Part shown: piece after piece, positions 8,937-16,700 of the stretch | How the letters are laid out: every line of letters starts with the position of its first letter | Numbering within the stretch: position 1 is the stretch's first letter | Assembly (NCBI RefSeq): GCF_007786445.1 | Contig: NZ_VNJI01000015.1 | Span: 86,418-150,417, forward strand | Origin: Paenibacillus cremeus | GTDB lineage: Bacteria > Bacillota > Bacilli > Paenibacillales > NBRC-103111 | Direction: 5' to 3' | Length of the DNA: 64,000 nucleotides | Notes under the pieces: model-generated | Databases searched by the model: none | What the model was told of the DNA's origin: nothing | The model's input: the letters and a program-made list of their open reading frames with translations, nothing else | Program-made: the position numbers and the translations under genes

Positions 8937-8961
8937 GTAAAGCAAGTCTGAAGGCATAGAG

Positions 8962-9035
8962 GGAGGTTGGAGCTAAGAGTGCGGTGGTCAGGGGAAGGTG
9001 CTGACAACCGTGGGCGAGGCTCCGGTCTCCTTTTT
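8962..9035 (+). terminator. Long imperfect-hairpin terminator after secA
   Basis: Outer arms 8962-8974 and 9018-9030 pair with a few mismatches. An inner 10-bp arm (CGGTGGTCAG with CTGACAACCG, one mismatch) pairs as well. TTTTT follows at 9031. Confidence 0.7.
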
Positions 9036-9075
9036 CGCGAAGAGGCAAGTAAAATGATGATTGAGGTGCTGCGAC

Positions 9076-10195
9076 ATGTTAGAGGCGGATGTAAAGCGGG
9101 ATTTGCAAGAAACGGCCAAGCGATTGGCTGAGCTCAGGGGGTCTCTTTGACTTAGATCTGAAGCTCGAGCAGATTGCCGATTATGAAGAGAAGATGTCGG
9201 CGCCGGATTTCTGGGACGACAATGAGAAAGCGCAGAAGCTGATTGCGGAGATGAATGGTGTCAAAGGCAGCGTGGATCAAATCCAAGCGCTGGTGACCGA
9301 GTTCGAGGACCTGGAGCTGATGGTGGAGCTGATGGTGGAGGAGCAGGATGACAGCATGGCGGCGGACATTACGGCCGGGATTGCCGCGCTGGTGAAGAAG
9401 CTCGAGGATTTTGAGCTGCAGCTCTTGCTCAATCAGCCTTATGATAAGATGGATGCGATTTTGGAGCTGCATCCGGGAGCGGGCGGCACGGAGTCGCAAG
9501 ACTGGGCCGAGATGCTGCTGCGCATGTACCGCCGCTGGGCGGAAAAGCGTGACTTCAAGGTGGAGGTGCTCGACTATTTGCCGGGTGACGAAGCCGGGGT
9601 GAAGAGCGTGACGCTGCTCATTAAAGGGTATAATGCATACGGGTATTTGAAAGCGGAGAAGGGTGTGCACCGGCTGGTGCGGATCTCCCCATTCGACGCT
9701 TCGGGCCGCAGGCATACGTCATTCGTCTCGTGCGATATTATGCCGGAGATCGACGACGATGTGGAAATCGAGATTCGTACCGAGGATCTAAAGGTCGATG
9801 TGTATCGTGCCAGCGGTGCCGGAGGTCAGCATATCAATACGACGGACTCTGCCGTGCGGATGACCCATATTCCTACCGGTGTGGTGGTGAGCTGCCAGAC
9901 CGAACGCTCCCAGATTAAGAACCGCGAACGCTGTATGAAAATGCTGCGCTCCAAGCTCTACGAGAAAAAAATCGAAGAGCAGCAAAAGCAGCTGGCGGAA
10001 ATCCGCGGCGAAGTGGCGGACATTGCCTGGGGAAGCCAGATTCGTTCCTACGTATTCCATCCGTACAGCATGGTGAAGGATCACCGGACACTGGAGGAAA
10101 CAGGGAACATTGGGGCGGTCATGGACGGCGATTTGGATGCGTTCATCGATGCATACTTGCGCAAGCAGATCACGAAGCCGGAAAAAGAAGCGTAA
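9076..10195 (+). CDS. prfB: Peptide chain release factor 2 (programmed +1 frameshift)
   Basis: RF2 recognises UGA and UAA stop codons and triggers peptide release. The gene is read as 24 codons from ATG 9076 to an in-frame TGA at 9148. Translation then shifts +1 and continues at GAC 9149 to the stop at 10195, giving about 372 residues. The second part shows the SPF stop-codon recognition motif ([15 protein letters not shown]), the catalytic GGQ ([21 protein letters not shown]) and the RF C-terminal domain. The in-frame TGA makes synthesis self-regulating: scarce RF2 favours the shift. Automatic annotation from an internal ATG would lose the N-terminal helices. The frameshift signal is listed separately. 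Confidence 0.96.
9136..9151 (+). promoter_or_regulatory. prfB programmed frameshift site
   Basis: AGGGGG (Shine-Dalgarno-like) precedes TCT and the slippery CTT TGA C. This is the canonical RF2 autoregulatory signal. Codons AGG GGG TCT CTT TGA are in frame with ATG 9076, and the downstream frame resumes at GAC 9149. Confidence 0.95.
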
Positions 10196-10238
10196 GTGTT
10201 TTAATGACCCAGAATTTATAAAAACCAAGGGATAAGAT

Positions 10239-10339
10239 CATCCTACACTTGAAGTATACGCTCCAGCCGCAAGGGTACGACGCGATCGTCGTTGTCCTTG
10301 CCCGGCATGTCGAGCGTGACGGGAGTGTAGGATTTTTTG
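10239..10339 (+). terminator. Very long imperfect hairpin with T-tract after prfB
   Basis: Perfect 10-bp outer arms (10239-10248 with 10324-10333) enclose paired segments ACGCTC/GAGCGT, GCCG/CGGC, AAGG/CCTT and ACGAC/GTCGT. A run of six T follows. It probably ends prfB transcription. Confidence 0.65.
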
Positions 10340-10365
10340 TACGTCCGGGAGAGGATGAGACTGGT

Positions 10366-11292
10366 ATGAAGAGCACGAAGGAGCAAATAGAGAGGGCATT
10401 AGGGGAAAAGAGACGAAGGGGAGGAAGACGCTCGGCGGGCGCTGGAAATAGGCTTTGGAAGGAATATGCGCTGCTGGTGATCGGATCGCTGATTATTGCG
10501 GTGAGCTTTAATATGTTTTTTGTCCCGAATCAAGTGGCCTCCGGAGGCGTGTCGGGGATCAGCATCATTATCAATTACTTGACGGGGATCGAGCCGGCGA
10601 TCACGCAGTGGGCGCTGAATATTCCGCTCTTCATCTTAGGCACGCTGCTGCTCGGGGGACATTTTGGAGTGAAGACGGCTGTTGGCTCGGTCATTCTGCC
10701 GCTGCTCGTTCTAGTTACGCGTCATGTGCCGGCAATTACAGACAATGTACTGCTGGCGAGCATCTATGGCGGTATCTTAGTTGGCCTGGGGCTCGGGCTC
10801 GTGTTTCGAGGACGGGGATCGACCGGGGGCCTGGATTTGGCGGCGCAATTATTACATAAGTATACAGGTATTGGGCTGGGGCTGTGCGTAGCGCTCCTGG
10901 ACGGAACGGTCATCGTTTCGGCGGGGTTCGTGTTCACTCCGGAGAAGGCGCTGTATGCGCTGATTGGGCTGTTCGTTACAAGCAAAACGATCAATGTGGT
11001 ACAAGTAGGACTCAGCTATTCGAAGGTGGCATTTATCATCTCGGAAGCGTCGGAACCGATTCGGCAGGCGATTCTGCATGATCTGGACCGCGGGCTGACC
11101 AAAATGCAGGCAACGGGAGGCTACACGGGAGAGGATCGTACCGTACTGATGGTCGTGGTGGGACAGACCGAGGTCAGTCGGTTGAAGGAGCTAGTGCGCA
11201 GCATTGATCCGGGGGCGTTTGTCATTTTGAGCGATACGAACGAAGTGCTGGGAGAGGGCTTTAAGCTTCCTAGTACGGGGATGAATCCATAA
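10366..11292 (+). CDS. YitT family membrane protein (DUF161/DUF2179)
   Basis: This is a polytopic membrane protein of the YitT family, whose function is poorly known. After a basic N-terminus (RRRGGRRSAGAGNRLWKEY), about five hydrophobic segments follow (LLVIGSLIIAVSFNMFFVP through ALYALIGLFVT). A cytoplasmic C-terminal DUF2179 domain of ~85 residues comes next (KVAFIISEASEPIRQAILHDLDRGLTKMQATGGYTGEDRTVLMVVV). The open frame continues upstream to 10249, but that part is the arm of the 101-base hairpin. ATG 10366, with GGGAGAGG about ten bases upstream, is the better start (308 residues). Confidence 0.85.
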   Translation: MKSTKEQIERALGEKRRRGGRRSAGAGNRLWKEYALLVIGSLIIAVSFNMFFVPNQVASGGVSGISIIINYLTGIEPAITQWALNIPLFILGTLLLGGHFGVKTAVGSVILPLLVLVTRHVPAITDNVLLASIYGGILVGLGLGLVFRGRGSTGGLDLAAQLLHKYTGIGLGLCVALLDGTVIVSAGFVFTPEKALYALIGLFVTSKTINVVQVGLSYSKVAFIISEASEPIRQAILHDLDRGLTKMQATGGYTGEDRTVLMVVVGQTEVSRLKELVRSIDPGAFVILSDTNEVLGEGFKLPSTGMNP

Positions 11293-11324
11293 GGCGCAGC
11301 CGAGCGGAAGCGGGAAAAAGATGA

Positions 11325-11353
11325 TTGAATTCGTTTTCAAATTTCGGTACGAT
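11325..11353 (+). promoter_or_regulatory. Sigma-A promoter for the FAD/stalk-domain gene
   Basis: TTGAAT (11325-11330), a 17-base spacer and TACGAT (11348-11353), 43 bases before ATG 11397. Confidence 0.55.
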
Positions 11354-11396
11354 GGGGTCGTAAGAGCATTGGGCGGATCGGAGGCGGTTGTGCGGC

Positions 11397-13268
11397 ATGG
11401 GCAAAAAGCGTTGGGTGCTGGCGGCGATAGGCATCGTGTTGATGGGAGCCGTAGGCATAGGCTGTATGCTTGGCATGACTGCAAGGGATAGCGATGGAAG
11501 CTTCGTGTTCCGCAATCCGTTTTCCAAGCAGGTGGACGTGGTGGTGATCGGCACCGAGCTGGAGGGCATGTACCTGGCACGCCGCGCCAAGCAGGAAGGG
11601 CTAAAGGTGCTGATCCTGGAGCCGCGAAGCCGGCTAGGCGGGCAATTGCTGCAAGGGGAAATGCTCTATTTGGACGGCGTTTACAATGATCAAGGAGATT
11701 CCCTGGTACAAGGCGGCATGAAGGAGCTGTTCCATCTTTATGAGGAGGGACAGGTGCGGAACAAGGCGCAGTTTGCCGCATATTTTCACCGGCTCGTTCA
11801 GGGTATCCCACTAGAAAAAGGCGTCAGCCTTGAAGACGTCGTCGTAACAGACGGCAAAGTTACAGCGCTGCAGTACGGGAAGGATGGAAAACAGGATTGG
11901 GTTTATCCTACCTATGTGGTCGATAATTCTGATCAAGCGGCGCTGCTCCGTAAACTTAACTTGCAACCGCTTCCCGGTCTGGAGTCATTGTACGGAACAG
12001 GAACCGGAAACCGGGAATTTATGAGCGCCACCTATATGATGAAATTCAAAGGCGTAGATTGGCATACATTCTACAGCCGCTTTTGGAAGCTGGATAAAAT
12101 GGAGCGCTCGAGCCTGTACGGACCAGATACGTATGTAGATTCAAATATTGCTTACGGGTTCCCGCCGATTGTCGGGAAGTACAAGCTGCAGCATCCGGAC
12201 ATGTTGAATTTGCGTGGATTGAATATTTTGAACCAAGGCAATGGCGAGGTCATCATCAATGCGCTGCAGGTTTATGATGTCGATCCGAGCAGGCCGGAGA
12301 CGGTAGAGCGGGGAAAGCAAGCGGCTAGAGAGGAGATGCCGAGCATACTGGCGCATTTACGCAAGCACTTGGCCGGGTACGAGAATGCGGAGCTGAATGG
12401 AGAGCCACAAGAGCTATATATTCGGGAGTATTACCACTACCCCACGGAGTATGTGCTGCAGGCGTCGGATTTGATGAGCGGGCGGATGTTCTGGGACAAT
12501 GTGAGCATCGGCGGGTATTTTATGGACATCCAAGGCTCTCGTTCAAACCGGGAGGGGTTCGCCATCGGTAAGCCGGACCAATACGGAATGCCGCTGCGCA
12601 GCTATTTGATCCGAGGCTATGACAATGTCATTACGGCCGGAAAAATGGTTGGCTCCACGGTCGTGGCTTACGGCAGCACACGCATTCAACCGAATGGCGC
12701 GCTGGCGGCAGAATCGATCGGGGTGCTGCTGGGGCGGATGAAGGGCCGAAGCCTGAAGACGGTAACCAAGGCGGAGATGACCGCGTTTCAAGCGGACTTG
12801 AATAAAAAGTACCGGATCCAAGTGGCACCGGTGGAGGCTAAGAATAAGATCAGCCACCTCACCGAGGAGCAAAAAAAGCAGCTGGACGAGGGCAAGCTGA
12901 CACTGCTGGGAGAAGGAGTGGCGGCAAGGCATTTGCCGTTTATGCAAGTATCCTTGAACGGGACCGAAGTGCGGTACACCGGGGGGCTAAAGCCGCTTGC
13001 CATTGAGGATAGGCCATGGGCGCCGCTGCAGGAAACGTTTCGTTTGCTTGGGGCTGTGCAGGTGAGATACGATGTGGATAGCAAGAGGGTAACCTATTCC
13101 CTCGCCCAAAATCCGCAGGTGGAGTATGCGACCTGGCTGCCGGTGCATGTATTGAATAATTTTGCCCTGGTGGATATGGGGGAGGCGGCGAAGCTGCTGG
13201 GATACCGTCTGGACTGGGACTCCGCGCGGATGGTGGCTAAGCTGGAGCGGGCGTCGGACGAGCTGTAA
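11397..13268 (+). CDS. Membrane-anchored FAD-dependent oxidoreductase-like protein with C-terminal stalk domain
   Basis: This 623-residue protein has three parts. Residues 7-26 are a hydrophobic anchor or signal. Next comes a Rossmann FAD-binding fold (VDVVVIGTELEGMYLARRA, then LKVLILEPRSRLGGQL), which continues as a FAD_oxidored-like body to about residue 470. The last ~110 residues form a copper-amine-oxidase-N-like 'stalk' domain (AIEDRPWAPLQETFRLLGAVQVRYD, FALVDMGEAAKLLGYRLDW). The dinucleotide loop reads GTELEG rather than GxGxxG. Stalk domains are normally extracellular, so the protein probably faces the outside. The substrate is unknown. ATG 11397 follows GGAGG by 12 bases; TTG 11388 is an alternative start. 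Confidence 0.75.
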   Translation: MGKKRWVLAAIGIVLMGAVGIGCMLGMTARDSDGSFVFRNPFSKQVDVVVIGTELEGMYLARRAKQEGLKVLILEPRSRLGGQLLQGEMLYLDGVYNDQGDSLVQGGMKELFHLYEEGQVRNKAQFAAYFHRLVQGIPLEKGVSLEDVVVTDGKVTALQYGKDGKQDWVYPTYVVDNSDQAALLRKLNLQPLPGLESLYGTGTGNREFMSATYMMKFKGVDWHTFYSRFWKLDKMERSSLYGPDTYVDSNIAYGFPPIVGKYKLQHPDMLNLRGLNILNQGNGEVIINALQVYDVDPSRPETVERGKQAAREEMPSILAHLRKHLAGYENAELNGEPQELYIREYYHYPTEYVLQASDLMSGRMFWDNVSIGGYFMDIQGSRSNREGFAIGKPDQYGMPLRSYLIRGYDNVITAGKMVGSTVVAYGSTRIQPNGALAAESIGVLLGRMKGRSLKTVTKAEMTAFQADLNKKYRIQVAPVEAKNKISHLTEEQKKQLDEGKLTLLGEGVAARHLPFMQVSLNGTEVRYTGGLKPLAIEDRPWAPLQETFRLLGAVQVRYDVDSKRVTYSLAQNPQVEYATWLPVHVLNNFALVDMGEAAKLLGYRLDWDSARMVAKLERASDEL

Positions 13269-13327
13269 GGCAAAGGATGTAGGCTACCTTCATTCATGAA
13301 AATGACGAATTTTTAGGTAAAAACGCA

Positions 13328-13362
13328 TTGTATTATTATACCTTCGGATGTATAATAATACA
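13328..13362 (+). promoter_or_regulatory. arg operon promoter overlapped by two ARG-box-like operators
   Basis: The promoter is TTGTAT (13328-13333), a 17-base spacer and TATAAT (13351-13356). Lying over it are two 14-mers, TGTATTATTATACC (13329-13342) and TGTATAATAATACA (13349-13362). Each matches 11 of 14 positions of the ArgR consensus TGAATAATTATTCA, and their starts are 20 bp apart. The two sites are also inverted copies of each other (13-bp perfect arms). ArgR with bound arginine would occlude both promoter elements. The motif match is seen; the binding is inferred. Confidence 0.75.
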
Positions 13363-13392
13363 TAGTTTTCAGGGGCGTATGCATCGTTGCAG

Positions 13393-13409
13393 GCTCTCCT
13401 GGTGAGAGC
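13393..13409 (+). other. Small hairpin in argC leader
   Basis: GCTCTC (13393-13398) pairs with GAGAGC (13404-13409). A second short stem GCAC-ATCAG-GTGC follows at once. There is no T-tract, so this is not a terminator; it may only stabilise the ~90-base leader. Confidence 0.35.
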
Positions 13410-13455
13410 ACATCAGGTGCTGCGAGGCGGCCAAACGTTTAGGAGGGAACAGGAT

Positions 13456-14505
13456 ATGTCTACGAAATTAAGAGCAGCGATTGTCGGATCAACGGGATAC
13501 GGCGGGGTGGAGCTGATTCGGCTTTTGCTTACACACCCGAATGTGGCTATTACATCGGTGATTTCATCCTCGAGCGCGGGAGCGCCGATTGCGGATGGGT
13601 TCCCGCATTTGAATCAAATTATGACCGACACGCTGGATGCGGTCGATGTCGAGCTGATCCGCGGGAAAGCGGACGTCGTATTTCTCGCTACTCCGCACGG
13701 AGTGGCTGCAGAGCTGGCTCCAAAATTTTTGGATGCGGGCATGAAGGTGATCGATATCTCGGGCGACTTCCGTTTGACGTCGGGCGAGGTGTACGAGAAG
13801 TGGTATAAGCACAAGCCGGCCGATCCGGCCTATGTGGAGAAGGCGGTTTACGGGCTTTGCGAAGTATTCGGAGAAGAAGTGCGGGGCGCCGAGTTTATTT
13901 CCAATCCCGGCTGCTTCCCGACGGCTACACTGCTCGGCTTGGCACCGCTGGCGGCTAAGGGCTGGATTGATTTGAAATCCATTATTGTCGACGCAAAATC
14001 CGGGGTTTCAGGAGCGGGACGGGGTCTGAGTCTGTCGTCGCATTTCTCCGAAATCAATGAAAACTTCCTGGCGTACAAAGTGAACAAACACCAGCATACG
14101 CCGGAAATTGAGCAGGTGCTCGGGCGTTTGGCTGGGGAAGAAGTGGTCATGACGTTCACGACGCACTTGGTGCCGATGACGCGCGGTATTTTGTCCACGA
14201 TCTATGTGAATTTGAATGCGACACGCAGTGAGGACGAGATTCGTGAGCTGTATCGCAGCTACTATGAGGGCCGCCGTTTTGTGCGGATTCGTGAGCAAGG
14301 AAAATATCCGGCGACGAAGGAAGTAACAGGCTCGAATTACTGCGATATCGGGATGTCGCTTGATCCGCGCACGGGACGTTTAACCGTGATTTCGGTTATT
14401 GACAATGTAGTGAAAGGCGCTGCCGGTCAGGCGGTGCAAAACTTGAACCTACTGATGGGCTGGGATGAAGCGACAGGTCTTGCATTCACCCCGGTATACC
14501 CATAA
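13456..14505 (+). CDS. argC: N-acetyl-gamma-glutamyl-phosphate reductase
   Basis: ArgC catalyses the third step of arginine synthesis, NADPH reduction of N-acetylglutamyl-phosphate to the semialdehyde. The 349 residues start with the nucleotide-binding AAIVGSTGYGGVELIRLL. They carry the active-site cysteine in ISNPGCFPTATLLGLAPL. Start ATG 13456 follows AGGAGGG by eight bases; the frame is open further upstream but without a better site. It is the first gene of argC-J-B-D-F-G-H, behind the ARG-box promoter, and argJ begins 20 bases after its stop. Confidence 0.97.
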   Translation: MSTKLRAAIVGSTGYGGVELIRLLLTHPNVAITSVISSSSAGAPIADGFPHLNQIMTDTLDAVDVELIRGKADVVFLATPHGVAAELAPKFLDAGMKVIDISGDFRLTSGEVYEKWYKHKPADPAYVEKAVYGLCEVFGEEVRGAEFISNPGCFPTATLLGLAPLAAKGWIDLKSIIVDAKSGVSGAGRGLSLSSHFSEINENFLAYKVNKHQHTPEIEQVLGRLAGEEVVMTFTTHLVPMTRGILSTIYVNLNATRSEDEIRELYRSYYEGRRFVRIREQGKYPATKEVTGSNYCDIGMSLDPRTGRLTVISVIDNVVKGAAGQAVQNLNLLMGWDEATGLAFTPVYP

Positions 14506-14525
14506 GGCATAAGGGAGTGGAGAGC

Positions 14526-15749
14526 ATGGCTGTGAATGATTTTGTTGTTGTGCCGGAAGGATCGGTAACGACTCCGAAGGGCTTTCGGGCAGGCGGGCTG
14601 CACTGCGGTTTGAAGAAAACCGAGCGCCATGACCTTGGCGTGATTGTCTGCGATGTACCTGCTCAGGCGGCGGGCGTATACACGCTCAACCAGTTCCAGG
14701 CGGCGCCTCTTTTGGTGACGCAGGAGAGCATTGGAGCAGGAGGCCAGCTGCAGGTGATGCTGGTTAACAGCGGCAACGCCAACGCTTGCACAGGCAAGCA
14801 GGGCGAGGACGATGCCCGCGCGATGCGTTCGGCAGCTGCCCGCGCCTTCGGCGTGGCGGATCATTTGGTCGGCGTCACGTCTACGGGCGTGATCGGACAG
14901 CTGCTGCCGATGCCTAAGGTGACGAGCGGCATCGAGAAGCTGCCGTCGGTGGTGAAGGTAGACGGCGGGGACGATTTTTGCCAGGCGATTTTGACGACGG
15001 ACCTGGTTAAGAAAGAGATCTGTGTACGCCTGACGGTTGGCGGACGAACGGTACATATTGCGGGAGCTGCGAAGGGCTCGGGGATGATTCATCCAAACAT
15101 GGCCACGATGCTGGGCTTCATCACGACGGATGCCAACATCGAGAGCGCTATGCTGCAAAAGCTGCTAAACGACGTGACGGATTCGACATTCAACATGATT
15201 ACCGTGGATGGCGATACGAGCACGAACGATATGGTCGTTGCGATGGCGAGCGGGCTGGTTGAAGGCGACCGGTTGACGCCGGAGCATCCGGACTGGGCGG
15301 CCTTCGCAGCGGGCTTCAACCACGTAGGCGAGTACTTGGCCAAGGCGATCGCGCGAGACGGCGAAGGGGCGACGAAGCTGATCGAGGTCACGGTAGCGGG
15401 AGCGGCATCGCGGGATGCGGCGCGCGCAATTGCGAAAACCGTCATCGGCTCGAGCCTCGTGAAGTCGGCTTGCTTCGGCGCTGATGCGAACTGGGGCCGG
15501 ATTATCGCCGCTGTAGGGCGTGCGGGCCAGCCAGTGAATACTGAAACGGTGGATATTCGCCTAGGCGATATCGTGGTGCTGGAGCAATCGCGTCCGGTGG
15601 TGTTCGATGAGGAGCAGGCACTGGAGTACTTGAAGGGCGACTTCGTGCTTATTCATGTGAACTTAAACATGGGTGAAGCGAGCGCAACGGCTTGGGGCTG
15701 CGACTTGACGTATGATTACGTACGCATTAATGCGGCGTATCGGACATAA
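14526..15749 (+). CDS. argJ: Glutamate N-acetyltransferase / amino-acid acetyltransferase
   Basis: ArgJ moves the acetyl group from N-acetylornithine to glutamate and so recycles it; bifunctional members also use acetyl-CoA. It is made as a 407-residue precursor that cleaves itself before the threonine in MIHPNMATMLGFITTDA, which then becomes the nucleophile of the beta chain. ATG 14526 is chosen over GTG 14517 because GGGAGTGG sits eight bases upstream. No argA was seen in the cluster, so ArgJ probably also provides first-step synthesis. The 111-base spacer to argB holds tandem palindromic repeats. Confidence 0.96.
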   Translation: MAVNDFVVVPEGSVTTPKGFRAGGLHCGLKKTERHDLGVIVCDVPAQAAGVYTLNQFQAAPLLVTQESIGAGGQLQVMLVNSGNANACTGKQGEDDARAMRSAAARAFGVADHLVGVTSTGVIGQLLPMPKVTSGIEKLPSVVKVDGGDDFCQAILTTDLVKKEICVRLTVGGRTVHIAGAAKGSGMIHPNMATMLGFITTDANIESAMLQKLLNDVTDSTFNMITVDGDTSTNDMVVAMASGLVEGDRLTPEHPDWAAFAAGFNHVGEYLAKAIARDGEGATKLIEVTVAGAASRDAARAIAKTVIGSSLVKSACFGADANWGRIIAAVGRAGQPVNTETVDIRLGDIVVLEQSRPVVFDEEQALEYLKGDFVLIHVNLNMGEASATAWGCDLTYDYVRINAAYRT

Positions 15750-15752
15750 TAT

Positions 15753-15838
15753 AGGGATCTTTGAGCGGAGCTCAAAGTCTCTCTGCTTTAGGGGATCTTT
15801 GAGCGGAGCTCAAAGTCTCTCAGGTTTAAGGGATCTTT
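15753..15838 (+). repeat. 38-bp tandem repeat (2.3 copies) with palindromic core
   Basis: Units start at 15753, 15791 and 15829 (the last is only ten bases). The two full units are nearly identical; each contains CTTTGAGC-GGA-GCTCAAAG (15759-15777 and 15797-15815). The 15-base core TTGAGCGGAGCTCAA recurs at 29699-29713. Confidence 0.9.
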
Positions 15839-15860
15839 TTCAAAAAGGGGAAACGGACGG

Positions 15861-16649
15861 ATGAGCAACTGTTTTGTAATGAAATGCGGCGGGAGCACGC
15901 TGGCGGCGCTGCCGGACGTCTTTTTCGAGGATTTGAAGCAGCTTCAAGAGGAAGGCATCATTCCGGTCATCGTCCATGGCGGCGGTCCGGCAATCTCGGA
16001 TACGCTGGGTAAGCTTGGCATTGAGACGGAGTTCGTGAACGGGCTGCGCAAAACGAACGAAGCGGTGCTGGACGTCGTGGAGATGGTGCTGGCGGGCCAG
16101 ATCAACAAAGAAATCGTCCGCAAAATCCAGCTGTCCGGTGCGAAGGCACTCGGATTATCCGGTGTGGACGGCCATTTGATTCAAGCGAAGCCGGTGGCTA
16201 ACAGCGCGGAAGTCGGCTTGGTCGGAGATGTGACGGATGTCAACGCTCAGCTGATCCAAGGCGTCGTCGGCATGGGCTACATGCCGGTAATTGCGCCGGT
16301 CGGTATTGGAGCCGACGGCGGGCAGCGCTACAACATCAACGCGGACACGGCGGCGGGTGCGGTGGCATCCCACTTGGGCGTGGAGCGAATGATTGTGGTG
16401 ACGGACGTACCGGGCATCTTGAAGACGGTTGACGGCGAGAAGCGTGTACTGCCTTCGGTTACGGTGCAGGAGATCGACGATATGATCGCGAGCGGCGAAA
16501 TTTACGGCGGTATGATCCCGAAGGTACGCGCAGCCGTGCAGTGCATTCAGGGCCAGGTGCGCGAGGTTGTCATTGTCGACGGCTCGGTACCGCAAGTGCT
16601 CAGCAAAGCGCTCAAAGAAGGCGGCATTGGCACACGGATCGTTAGATAA
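15861..16649 (+). CDS. argB: Acetylglutamate kinase
   Basis: ArgB phosphorylates N-acetylglutamate with ATP, the second arginine step. The 262-residue length matches the family. MKCGGST (ATP phosphate binding), VIVHGGGPAISDTL (substrate loop) and the distal ATP site NADTAAGAVASHL plus GGMIPKV are all present. There is no extra N-terminal helix of the arginine-sensitive hexameric type, so feedback inhibition by arginine may be weak here; this is inferred from length. ATG 15861 follows AAAAGGGG, located directly after the 38-bp repeats. Confidence 0.97.
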   Translation: MSNCFVMKCGGSTLAALPDVFFEDLKQLQEEGIIPVIVHGGGPAISDTLGKLGIETEFVNGLRKTNEAVLDVVEMVLAGQINKEIVRKIQLSGAKALGLSGVDGHLIQAKPVANSAEVGLVGDVTDVNAQLIQGVVGMGYMPVIAPVGIGADGGQRYNINADTAAGAVASHLGVERMIVVTDVPGILKTVDGEKRVLPSVTVQEIDDMIASGEIYGGMIPKVRAAVQCIQGQVREVVIVDGSVPQVLSKALKEGGIGTRIVR

Positions 16650-16700
16650 CAAAGGAAATCATATTTTTCAATAAATAAATCAGCCAAAGGAGTGAACGGC

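Noticed and set aside
9194..10195. prfB starting at the internal ATG 9194
   Set aside because: The canonical frameshift signal and a 24-codon first frame upstream show the gene starts at 9076.
13302..13322. Third ARG-box-like sequence (ATGAAAATGACGAATTTTTA) upstream of the arg promoter
   Set aside because: Only a partial match to the consensus and not at the expected spacing from the two better sites.
15753..15838. CRISPR-like array
   Set aside because: Only 2.3 contiguous units with no variable spacers, and no cas genes in the window.
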